Shown here piece by piece: positions 1 through 6,287 of a DNA stretch of 9,375 nucleotides (positions are counted from its first letter, which is position 1; the number at the start of each line of letters is the position of its first letter). The notes beneath the pieces were generated by a model. It searched no databases. It was not told where the DNA came from and saw nothing but the letters and a program-made list of their open reading frames with translations. This stretch comes from Anaerolineales bacterium. GTDB lineage: Bacteria; Chloroflexota; Anaerolineae; Anaerolineales; E44-bin32. Position numbers and translations under genes: made by a program. Where the stretch lies: NCBI GenBank assembly GCA_011772595.1, contig WVZH01000313.1, forward strand, positions 23,245-32,619, written 5' to 3'.

Positions 1-185
1 ACGTCAAGGATATCAGCGAACTTCCGGGCATTTTAGTCGAGCGGTTGCGACACTATTTCAGCACCTATAAGCTCGTCGACGGAAAAGAAGATCAAATCAG
101 CCTCGAAAAGGTTTACGGCTACGAAGAGGCACATAAGGTTGTCTCGGCGGCGATCGAAGATTACCGTGAAGAATTCTTAGAGTGA
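1..185 (+). CDS. ppa: Inorganic pyrophosphatase, family I, C-terminal part (5' end outside window)
   Basis: The frame beginning at base 3 is open from the window edge and ends with TGA at 183-185, giving the last 60 residues of a protein. The piece reads VKDISELPGILVERLRHYFS, then TYK at fragment residues 21-23, and later a VYGYEEAHKVVSAAIEDY tail. This order of a helix, an H-x-F-x-x-YK motif, a 'V.G..' strand and an Ala-rich final helix matches the C-terminus of soluble family I pyrophosphatases, where the Tyr-Lys pair belongs to the active site. The enzyme hydrolyses cytoplasmic pyrophosphate to two phosphates and so pulls biosynthetic reactions forward. The Mg-binding Asp motifs lie upstream of the window and cannot be checked. 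The assignment rests on a short fragment but several positions agree. The next gene follows after 100 bp on the same strand. Confidence 0.75.
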   Translation, partial: VKDISELPGILVERLRHYFSTYKLVDGKEDQISLEKVYGYEEAHKVVSAAIEDYREEFLE

Positions 186-275
186 CACCGCACGTTCAAG
201 CGATTTTCCATACGGCAAGAGCAAAATAAAATTTCATATATATCAACCAACTTTCAACATCAGATACCTAACATC

Positions 276-279
276 GGAG
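276..279 (+). promoter_or_regulatory. Ribosome binding site of the kinase gene
   Basis: GGAG lies six bases before the ATG at 286 and supports that start. The rest of the 186-285 gap is AT-rich around 222-243 (a TATATAT run at 237-243 could hold a -10 element), but I see no convincing -35 box at proper spacing, so no promoter is called. Confidence 0.6.
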
Positions 280-285
280 AGAGCG

Positions 286-2313
286 ATGCCCCTCGAACTG
301 AACAGCCTGCTCCACAAACGATACCGCATACTCGAACGACTTGGAAGCGGAGGTATGGGTGAGGTCTATCGCGGAAACGACGAAAGCCTCGGTGTTGAAG
401 TGGCGATTAAAGAAAATCTCTTTGTCTCACCCGAGGCCGGTCGTCAGTTCGAGCGCGAGGCGAGACTTTTGGCTTCCCTGCGCCATCCTGGCCTCCCTCG
501 TGTTACGGATCACTTCGTCATTCAAGGCCAGGGTCAGTACCTAGTAATGGATTTCGTTCCCGGTGAGGACGCCCAGACCAAGATGGAGGATCAAGCAGGG
601 CCACTTCCCGAACACACGGTCCTTCAATGGGCCCAAGAAATCTCCGATGCCTTGGAGTACATGCACGCGCGACCGCAACCGATCATTCACCGCGACATCA
701 AACCTGGCAATATCAAAATCACACCCATGGGGAAAGCGGTACTCGTGGATTTTGGCCTGGCTAAGAAGCACGACCCCACGAAGACGACCACCTTGGGCGC
801 CCGCGCGTTGACGCCCGGATTCGCACCCCCTGAGCAATACGGTCACGGCCGCACAGACACGAGGACCGACGTGTTCTCATTCGGCGCTACCTTGTATGCT
901 CTACTTACCGGTGCCATTCCCGCCGACAGCATCAAGCGCGAGATGGGCATCGCACACCTAACGCCGATGAGAGAAATTAATCCTCACATCTCGGCTCACA
1001 TCGCCAGCGCAATCGAACGCGCATTGCAAACCAATCCCGATGCAAGATTCCAATCCATAAAAGAATTCAAGCAAGCAATGTTTCCGGCCACCAAACCGGT
1101 TTCACCTCAGGCTGCCCCTACCATTGCGCGCGCAGCAATTCAGCCCACAGTTCGAGCGGATGCCGTACCTCGCGCGGAACCACCCCGACCCACGATCCGC
1201 CGCGAGCGGAAATTGCTGACCCCCATCCTTGCACTCTTGGTGGGTGCCTTTACGATCGGATTTGTTGCGATTTTGGTCCTCCCTCGAATACTCAGCGGCC
1301 CGTCTGATCGTGCAACGCCCGGTCCTCCCACGACGGACATGACCAGTTCGCTCCTCGCCACAACGGAAGCAGCTTACTTCGCGTCTGCAAGCGAGACACC
1401 TTCAGAACCTGAGCCAACGAGTCCGCCAGCCGCTGATGAAACGGAACAAGTGCCTGTTGCAGAGCGAAGTCCGACACCGTTTGGAACCCCGATCGGCGGT
1501 GGTGGAGGGCAAATTGCTTTCGCAAGAGAGCCAGACGGCTTACCACAGGTGTTCATCATGAACCTCGACGGCTCGGATCAACAGCAAATAACCACCTTGC
1601 CGGACGGCGCCTGTCAACCTGCTTGGTCTCCGGACGGAGGGCAATTGCTGTTCGTCTCACCATGCAATGGGAAGAAAGACGCTTATCCGAATGCTGTGAT
1701 TTTCATCATGAATCCGGACGGCAGCGATATTCGCCCTTTCATAACCCTCATTGGAGGTGTGTACGACCCGGCATGGTCGCCAAGCGGTATTCTTTTCACA
1801 TATCTTGAGAACAATAGACCTGGGGTTTGGCACGCTAACTCCGATGGCAGCAACACACGGCGCATCAGCGGATCGAATGCCTTCGACAGACAACCAACCT
1901 GGTCTCCATTGGGCGACAAATTGGCTCTCCTTAACACGTCCCGTAGCGGGTCACCAGTTATCTATTGGTTCAACCAAGATGGCTCCTTCGATGGGTCCGT
2001 ACCAGATCAGGTCACACGAGACCAGGTGGTGCGAACGCCAGCCTGGTCACCCTCCGGAGAGTTGATCGCATACGCGGCTAGCAACCACATCTGGGTGATC
2101 AAGTGGGATGGCAAGGGCTATGGAGGGACACGGCTTACGGATACGGGACCAAACGACGATCCTGCCTGGTCACCGGACGGAGGATGGATTGTATTTGAAT
2201 CCTGGCGCGACGACGCCAACCATGACATCTACATCATGACTGCAAACGGCGGAATGCAAACCCGTCTGACAGACGATCCTGCATTGGAATACCATCCCGC
2301 CTGGCAACCGTGA
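286..2313 (+). CDS. Transmembrane Ser/Thr protein kinase with extracellular TolB-like (PD40) beta-propeller
   Basis: This 675-residue protein is a one-pass membrane receptor kinase. The kinase domain spans about residues 13-268. It has a glycine-rich loop GSGGMGEVY (20-28), the ATP-binding Lys in VAIK (K42), the catalytic loop HRDIKPGN (135-142, D137 and N142), DFG (155-157), an activation segment ending in APPEQY (180-185), and DVFSFG (195-200). All key residues are present, so it should be active and of the RD type. A basic stretch RRERK (305-309) precedes one hydrophobic helix (about 311-333), which predicts kinase inside and C-terminus outside. A Pro/Ser/Thr-rich stalk (340-403) leads to a propeller with six PD40-type blade motifs (near 445, 495, 537, 585, 627 and 671, mostly 'PAWSPDG'). 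The ligand is unknown; the propeller probably binds an extracellular molecule. The chosen ATG has a good RBS. The next gene, an FGE-fold lipoprotein, lies 90 bp downstream behind a palindrome. Kinase identity is secure; signal and substrates are not known. Confidence 0.95.
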   Translation: MPLELNSLLHKRYRILERLGSGGMGEVYRGNDESLGVEVAIKENLFVSPEAGRQFEREARLLASLRHPGLPRVTDHFVIQGQGQYLVMDFVPGEDAQTKMEDQAGPLPEHTVLQWAQEISDALEYMHARPQPIIHRDIKPGNIKITPMGKAVLVDFGLAKKHDPTKTTTLGARALTPGFAPPEQYGHGRTDTRTDVFSFGATLYALLTGAIPADSIKREMGIAHLTPMREINPHISAHIASAIERALQTNPDARFQSIKEFKQAMFPATKPVSPQAAPTIARAAIQPTVRADAVPRAEPPRPTIRRERKLLTPILALLVGAFTIGFVAILVLPRILSGPSDRATPGPPTTDMTSSLLATTEAAYFASASETPSEPEPTSPPAADETEQVPVAERSPTPFGTPIGGGGGQIAFAREPDGLPQVFIMNLDGSDQQQITTLPDGACQPAWSPDGGQLLFVSPCNGKKDAYPNAVIFIMNPDGSDIRPFITLIGGVYDPAWSPSGILFTYLENNRPGVWHANSDGSNTRRISGSNAFDRQPTWSPLGDKLALLNTSRSGSPVIYWFNQDGSFDGSVPDQVTRDQVVRTPAWSPSGELIAYAASNHIWVIKWDGKGYGGTRLTDTGPNDDPAWSPDGGWIVFESWRDDANHDIYIMTANGGMQTRLTDDPALEYHPAWQP

Positions 2314-2319
2314 TACCTT

Positions 2320-2362
2320 CCACCCGACTTCCGAAGTCCTATGGACTTCGGAAGTCGGGTGG
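2320..2362. repeat. Long perfect inverted repeat (20-bp arms, 3-nt centre)
   Basis: Arms at 2320-2339 and 2343-2362 are exact reverse complements around TAT. Each arm contains a smaller dyad, GACTTC-C-GAAGTC, so the element is two palindromes in head-to-head order. It begins seven bases after the kinase stop. The RNA would form a very stable hairpin, but no T-run follows on either strand (CCTCTAAAATCG downstream on +), so it is not a classical Rho-independent terminator. It resembles interspersed palindromes of the REP type. It may still reduce read-through into the next gene or protect the 3' end of the kinase mRNA. Confidence 0.85.
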
Positions 2363-2403
2363 CCTCTAAAATCGCACAGCACTCATCCCATTAGGGTTTT
2401 GGT

Positions 2404-3192
2404 ATGCATAGATATACGGCACGGATAGTGATGACCCTCACGCTTGTCGTGCTGATCTTGTCCGCTTGCACGATTCAGACGCCTACTCCCTCGCTCAAGA
2501 CGCATACCGTCATGATGGAGGTCCCCGCCGGGTGGTTCTGGATGGGAGAGAATGACGATCGGCGCTCCAATCGACCAAAGCGCAAGGTGTACCTAGACGC
2601 ATTTGCCATCGACAAAACGGAAGTCACCAATGCTGCTTTTGCCTCATTTATCGCATCCACGGGCCATGAAGCCGAAGGGTGGAATGGATTGATTGCTCAG
2701 AATAACGTAGAGCTTCCAGTGATGGGTGTCCTATGGAAGGATGCCGATGCCTATTGTCGGTGGGCTGGTAAGCGACTACCAACTGAGGCGGAATGGGAGA
2801 AAGCAGCCCGTGGAACCGACGGACGCAGATTCCCGTGGGGTGACACCTGGAAACAGGTTCTCGCCAACACCTCCGAAGCCGGGCTCGGTGCGCCGGTGCC
2901 GGTTGGTAGCTATCCTGATGGCGCCAGCCCATACGGTGTTCTGGATATGGCTGGTAATGCGTCGGAGTGGGTTGCAGACCATTACGATCCTGATTATTAC
3001 TCCCACGCTCCAGATCGGAACCCGCTCGGACCTACCCAGATCCTGGATCATGTGCTGCGTGGAGGGTCCTGGGCTTCACCAATGGAACAAGCGCAGACCT
3101 TTTACCGCAACTCATCCCACTCCGTTCGGCCGAACCCGCGCGTCGGTTTTCGCTGCGCGATGGACGTCACAGAATCCTTGCCAGCCAATTAG
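2404..3192 (+). CDS. Lipoprotein with FGE-sulfatase (SUMF1/PvdO-like) fold, lacking catalytic cysteines
   Basis: The 262-residue product starts with a lipoprotein signal: basic MHRYTAR, a hydrophobic core, and lipobox LSAC with the lipidated Cys at 22. It should be anchored on the outer face of the membrane. The rest is one FGE-sulfatase domain (about 37-252) with the family landmarks PAGWFWMG (41-48), the YLDAFAIDKTEVTN region (63-76), YCRWAGKRLPTEAEWEKAARG (117-137), FPWGD (143-147), GVLDMAGNASEWV (178-190), RGGSW (219-223) and VGFRC (247-251). Formylglycine-generating enzymes use two cysteines just after the GGS[WY] motif; here the segment after RGGSW has none. The only mature cysteines besides C22 are C118 and C251. 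Sulfatase activation is therefore unlikely, and a binding or other non-FGE role is more likely. Upstream there is only a weak RBS (AGGG at 2393-2396). Its position behind the receptor kinase suggests a shared surface role, which is inference. Fold is confident; function is not. Confidence 0.88.
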   Translation: MHRYTARIVMTLTLVVLILSACTIQTPTPSLKTHTVMMEVPAGWFWMGENDDRRSNRPKRKVYLDAFAIDKTEVTNAAFASFIASTGHEAEGWNGLIAQNNVELPVMGVLWKDADAYCRWAGKRLPTEAEWEKAARGTDGRRFPWGDTWKQVLANTSEAGLGAPVPVGSYPDGASPYGVLDMAGNASEWVADHYDPDYYSHAPDRNPLGPTQILDHVLRGGSWASPMEQAQTFYRNSSHSVRPNPRVGFRCAMDVTESLPAN

Positions 3193-3227
3193 CACGTTAT
3201 AGCCAAACGATACCGAATATTGAGGCT

Positions 3228-3257
3228 GAGGGCGACTCGACGAGCCGACTCTACATT
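3228..3257 (-). repeat. Diverged copy of the GC-rich palindrome found at 4955-4984, inverted
   Basis: Read on the - strand, this segment matches 4955-4984 on the + strand at 24 of 30 positions, without gaps. The shared parts are AATGTAG at the start and CGAGTCGCCC near the end. The mismatches break the symmetry of the dyad (GGGCGACTCG against CGAGCCGACT), so it looks like an old, decayed copy. The AATGTAG flank outside the palindrome is what shows the orientation. Confidence 0.6.
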
Positions 3258-3492
3258 TGCACTTGCCGCCACTCCTCATACCAAGTCCTTCCGACGACCC
3301 GAACCTGGCTATTCTAGTTTTTACTTTACCTTTGTTACAGATGACATCTCGATCAGCTACGAACTGATATCGAAAGGTACCATCTTGGATCGAACGACCT
3401 CAAAAACCACTAGCCCCGCAGGAAAGACATACTGTAAACTTAGGTCTTGAATCATCGCCTTCTCACATGGATTCACCCTGAATTGACCCTTC

Positions 3493-3497
3493 GGGAG
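3493..3497 (+). promoter_or_regulatory. Ribosome binding site of adenosine deaminase
   Basis: GGGAG lies eight bases before the ATG at 3506. It fixes the start, which also gives an N-terminus that aligns residue for residue with enterobacterial Add. Confidence 0.65.
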
Positions 3498-3505
3498 ATG
3501 AACAT

Positions 3506-4507
3506 ATGATCGATCCCTCGCTCCCCCTGATCGACCTGCATCGCCATCTGGACGGCAACGTCAGGCTGGAAACCATCCTCGATCTCGGAAGACAACATCA
3601 ATTACCCCTTCCAGCCTGGGACATTGAAAGCCTGCGACCACACGTTCAAATCACAGAACCCCAACCAGGTGTTATGGCATTCATCGCCAAGTTTGAGTGG
3701 ATGGTCGGCGTGTTGGTCGATGGCGAGGCTTGTCGTCGGATAGCCTATGAGAATGTTGAGGACGCCCAGAAGGAGGGCCTTGACTATCTCGAACTACGAT
3801 TTAGCCCCTGGTTTATGGCCGAACCGCATGGGTTGAACCCGACGGAGGTCGTCGAAGCCGTCGTCGATGGAATCGAGGCCGGTGCGCGAGACTTTGACAT
3901 TAAGGTCAACATAATCGGGATTTTGAGCCGCACCTACGGGACAGAGATCGCTTGGAAAGAGCTTGAGGCCCTGCTCCAGTTCCACGACCGGATTGTTGGA
4001 TTGGATCTGGCCGGAGATGAAGCCAACCAACCTGGTGGACTCTTCATCGACCACTTCAATAAAGCGCGAGAGGTTGGCTGGCAGTCTACCGTCCATGCCG
4101 GCGAAGCCGCCGGTCCCGAAAGCGTCTGGCAGGCTGTCCAGGAGCTCGGAGCATCACGGATCGGTCACGCGATCCAAGCCGCCAAGGACCCCGCGCTACT
4201 TGATTTCCTGGTGGAACAGAAGGTCGGCATCGAGGTCAGCCTGACAAGCAACGTGCAGACAAGCAGCATCCCGGATTTCCCCAGCAGCCCTCTCAAGAGT
4301 TACCTTCAACGCGGCTTACTGGCTACTATCAACACGGACGATCCGGGGATCAGCGGCGTGGACCTACATCATGAGTACAATGTGGCGGCGCCTGCTGCCG
4401 GTTTGAGCAGAGATCAAATCCGTCAGGCTCAACGCAACGCTGTCGAGATCGCCTTTCTCACATCGGATGAGAAACAATCGCTCCTGGATGAAAAGAACGT
4501 CAGCTGA
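3506..4507 (+). CDS. add: Adenosine deaminase
   Basis: The 333-residue enzyme deaminates adenosine and deoxyadenosine to inosine and deoxyinosine in purine salvage, in the cytoplasm, with one zinc ion. Zinc ligands are visible: H12 and H14 in LHRHLDG, H197 in HAGE, and D278 in NTDDP. The catalytic E200 (HAGE) and H221 (RIGHA) and the second Asp D279 are present, as is the substrate-contacting LDLAGDE loop (166-172). Other signatures are YLELRFSP (94-101), SLTSNVQTS (245-253) and AAPAAGLSRDQIRQAQ (294-309). The length equals that of the E. coli enzyme as I remember it, and many long stretches coincide with it. One oddity is Ala222 directly after the catalytic His, where the family normally has Gly (GHG). 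No other purine-salvage gene is in the window. Function is secure unless the Ala changes kinetics. The unusual closeness to enterobacterial Add could mean transfer or just strong conservation. Confidence 0.96.
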   Translation: MIDPSLPLIDLHRHLDGNVRLETILDLGRQHQLPLPAWDIESLRPHVQITEPQPGVMAFIAKFEWMVGVLVDGEACRRIAYENVEDAQKEGLDYLELRFSPWFMAEPHGLNPTEVVEAVVDGIEAGARDFDIKVNIIGILSRTYGTEIAWKELEALLQFHDRIVGLDLAGDEANQPGGLFIDHFNKAREVGWQSTVHAGEAAGPESVWQAVQELGASRIGHAIQAAKDPALLDFLVEQKVGIEVSLTSNVQTSSIPDFPSSPLKSYLQRGLLATINTDDPGISGVDLHHEYNVAAPAAGLSRDQIRQAQRNAVEIAFLTSDEKQSLLDEKNVS

Positions 4508-4919
4508 ACATCCTCATGTCATAAGAATATCATCCGGTCACATCAGAGACGGTCTTTACGTGATGGATGCGAATGGGTCGAATGTAACTCGCTTGACGGA
4601 CAGCAGCATACACGAATGGGAACACTATCCTGTTTTATCGCCTGACGGGAGTTTGATCCTTTTCGGCTCAAATCACCATCAGCCCGGCTGGGCGGCAGCT
4701 GAATCCGTGTACGTGATGCGATCAGACGGAAGCGGCGTCGGCCGCTTATCGACCTGGTGGGGAACTCCACCTTACACCTGGTCCCCGGATGGCCAATGGA
4801 TCGTGTACACACACGATTTCGGATCCATTGCCACACTGCACATCATGGACGCACAAGGTTTTAACGACCAACCCTTAATGGAGGATAACGCAGGCAGGCA
4901 CCCCGTTTGGCGGCCCTAA
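4467..4919 (+). CDS. Truncated TolB-like PD40 propeller fragment (possible gene remnant)
   Basis: The frame gives 150 residues from the ATG at 4467, which overlaps the deaminase 3' end by 41 bp; a second ATG is at 4488. Neither has a clear RBS, and there is no signal peptide. Recognisable propeller sequence begins only after the deaminase stop, around residue 20, with DGLYVMDANGSNVTRLTD (28-45). PD40-type motifs follow: HYPVLSPDG (53-61), YTWSPDG (103-109) and HPVWRP (145-150). That is about three blades, whereas functional propellers of this kind usually have six or more and sit behind a signal peptide or a membrane anchor, as in the kinase at 286-2313. I think it is the 3' end of a larger gene whose 5' part was lost, possibly when the deaminase segment arrived. 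It could instead be a small expressed protein that assembles as an oligomer, but the lack of a translation signal argues against that. Confidence 0.5.
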   Translation: MRNNRSWMKRTSAEHPHVIRISSGHIRDGLYVMDANGSNVTRLTDSSIHEWEHYPVLSPDGSLILFGSNHHQPGWAAAESVYVMRSDGSGVGRLSTWWGTPPYTWSPDGQWIVYTHDFGSIATLHIMDAQGFNDQPLMEDNAGRHPVWRP

Positions 4920-4957
4920 GAAGCTCGGCACTGGCACAACACATGGCCAGAACAATG

Positions 4958-4984
4958 TAGGGGCGACTCGGCGAGTCGCCCCTA
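4958..4984. repeat. Perfect GC-rich palindrome between convergent genes
   Basis: TAGGGGCGACTCG (4958-4970) and CGAGTCGCCCCTA (4972-4984) are exact reverse complements around a single G, so the paired arms are 13 bp. It lies between the propeller fragment (+, ends 4919) and the FW-domain lipoprotein (-, ends 5007). The transcript of either strand could fold into a strong hairpin, which might stop or process convergent transcripts. Neither side has a T-run. A diverged inverted copy at 3228-3257 suggests an interspersed REP/MITE-like family rather than a dedicated terminator. Confidence 0.8.
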
Positions 4985-5006
4985 AACTTAAAATCCTTTC
5001 TCATAA

Positions 5007-6203
5007 TCAACGAGACCAATAAGCGACTTCCTCGACAAACACCTCGAAGTTATCCGTCTCCGCAGCGCCGATGAAGAGGCCAAAGCGTCCTTCATCGAAC
5101 ATGCTGTCCGTGACGGTCGTCAACAGCTTCCCGTTGGCATACAGCTTGAAGCTGTTGCCTTCCGCCAGGATACCGAGGCGATTGGTTTGCTTCGGGCCCG
5201 AGATAATATGCCCCGAACTCTTCCAATCGGCGAGTGCCTTGTATTCTCCGTCGTTCCACCTGTAGAGGCGATACCTGCCATTACACGAGAATCCATAGAC
5301 ATAGGCATGATTGGGATCTGATGCTCGGATCAACATGCCATAGCGATCCAACCCAGAACAGTTGCTTCCTGTTCGCGCTGTCATCTCCAGATAGAAATCA
5401 TCCACGACGGGTCTGCTTGAAAGTCCCCACTCATCCAATCCGCCTGCCGTGAATGCCTTCATAACCATTTCATCGTTCTTGATCTCAAACTTAGACTGAT
5501 CGGTATCCAGAAGAAACCAGTAAAGGTACCCATCAAAACGGTCTCTCCAGGTCGCCGCGCCCAATTCGAGATCGTCCACCTCTGTGCTGACGACGATCTC
5601 GACCCAGAATGGCTCATCTGCATCATCACCAATGCCAAAGATGCCACCCGAGGCGTTACGTAATTGCCAATTACCCCTGTAAGTTCCTTCTGCATCGGGA
5701 GCCGTAAGTCCAACAGACAGATCGACTTCTCGCTCGGGATCTACAATTCCAGGAAATGCGACTTCGTCCGACCCACCCATTTGATCGCCATCGATAAAAA
5801 CGAGGTGGTATTCAGTCGTCCATGTACAACTCCCACTGTTTTTGAGCCGCCAAGTTTTAGTGAAAGTCGTTTCCGGTTTAAACTCGGTGCCATCGGCGAT
5901 CGTTACGTCGTCGATGAAAATTGCACGATCGCAATCCGCGTCTGAGGTGGGGGTTGGAGAGATTGTGGGCAGCGGTGTCTCGGTTGAGGGCGCGGGCGTC
6001 GCAGGTGTAACTATTGGCCCTTCCGTTGTCGGTGGAGCCACAGCCTCTTGCGTAAGCCTAGCTGCGACGGTTTGTGCAGCGTAGGTGGCGAGGAAATCAG
6101 GAGTCGCCACATCTGGCGCTGGCAAATTGCAGGCACCGAGCATGATACCGATAATGAATACACTTATTCCAACATACACCCAGTGCCAATTCGTGCGTAT
6201 CAT
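5007..6203 (-). CDS. Lipoprotein with NBR1-type FW (four-tryptophan) domain and C-terminal jelly-roll-like domain
   Basis: I place the start at the ATG at 6201-6203, giving 398 residues. AGGAGG sits seven bases upstream, and the product then begins with a proper lipoprotein signal ending in LGAC (lipidated Cys 25). An in-frame upstream start (6284) would put 27 polar residues before it. After a Thr/Pro-rich linker (about 33-88) comes an Ig-like FW domain (about 94-205) with its four tryptophans at W118 (KTWRLKNSG), W128 (CTWTTEY), W179 (GNWQLRN) and W200 (PFWVEI). The C-terminal part (about 216-398) has the pattern of a concanavalin-like jelly roll: DRYGMLIRASDPNHAYVYGF, GRYRLYRW, ADWKSSGHI, NRLGILAEGNSFKLYANG and GRFGLFIG. 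Such lipoproteins are common in Chloroflexota, and their ligands are generally unknown; carbohydrate binding is plausible for the C-terminal fold. It follows the aminopeptidase on the same strand, so the two may be co-transcribed. Domain calls are from pattern only. Confidence 0.85.
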   Translation of the reverse strand: MIRTNWHWVYVGISVFIIGIMLGACNLPAPDVATPDFLATYAAQTVAARLTQEAVAPPTTEGPIVTPATPAPSTETPLPTISPTPTSDADCDRAIFIDDVTIADGTEFKPETTFTKTWRLKNSGSCTWTTEYHLVFIDGDQMGGSDEVAFPGIVDPEREVDLSVGLTAPDAEGTYRGNWQLRNASGGIFGIGDDADEPFWVEIVVSTEVDDLELGAATWRDRFDGYLYWFLLDTDQSKFEIKNDEMVMKAFTAGGLDEWGLSSRPVVDDFYLEMTARTGSNCSGLDRYGMLIRASDPNHAYVYGFSCNGRYRLYRWNDGEYKALADWKSSGHIISGPKQTNRLGILAEGNSFKLYANGKLLTTVTDSMFDEGRFGLFIGAAETDNFEVFVEEVAYWSR

Positions 6204-6210
6204 CCTCTTC

Positions 6211-6216
6211 CCTCCT
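6211..6216 (-). promoter_or_regulatory. Strong ribosome binding site deciding the lipoprotein start
   Basis: On the - strand AGGAGG stands seven bases before the ATG at 6203. This is the best Shine-Dalgarno match in the window and selects the inner ATG over the in-frame start at 6284. Confidence 0.75.
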
Positions 6217-6262
6217 GAGTCTTGTGTGAGAAACAATGTTGGTGTCCAATTAGAGTTTAGAG

Positions 6263-6278
6263 CAGCCCCAAGGGGCTG
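6263..6278 (-). terminator. Small GC-rich hairpin between aminopeptidase and lipoprotein genes
   Basis: CAGCCCC and GGGGCTG are exact 7-bp arms around two bases, effectively a 6-bp stem with a 4-nt loop. It begins 10 bp after the aminopeptidase stop codon on the - strand. The following bases (CTCTAAACTC) contain no T-run, so intrinsic termination would be weak. It could lower read-through to the lipoprotein gene or mark the mRNA 3' end. Confidence 0.3.
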
Positions 6279-6287
6279 GATCAATGT

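Larger units (their letters stand above)
3193..3505. other. Intergenic gap with no credible gene
   Basis: This 313-bp stretch between the FGE-fold lipoprotein and adenosine deaminase carries a decayed palindrome at 3228-3257 and an AT-rich segment around 3310-3350. A 76-codon open frame (TTG at 3220 to 3450) starts just upstream of the palindrome and runs through it. It has no family features and no RBS, and is rejected. A promoter for the deaminase should lie in the distal half, but I see no confident -35/-10 pair. Confidence 0.6.

Noticed and set aside
2320..2362. Classical Rho-independent terminator
   Set aside because: The stem is strong but no T-run follows on either strand; called a palindromic repeat instead, with possible termination effect.
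2404..3192. Functional formylglycine-generating enzyme
   Set aside because: The catalytic cysteine pair is missing and no sulfatase gene is in the window.
3220..3450. Open frame of 76 codons starting with TTG
   Set aside because: No RBS, no recognisable domain, and it runs through a decayed palindrome; treated as non-coding.
2320..4984. CRISPR array or transposon ends made by the palindromes
   Set aside because: Only three unevenly spaced elements of two sequence types, no regular spacers, no cas gene and no transposase.
6204..6284. Longer N-terminus of the FW lipoprotein from the start at 6284
   Set aside because: It would place 27 polar residues before the lipoprotein signal, while the ATG at 6203 has AGGAGG at ideal spacing.
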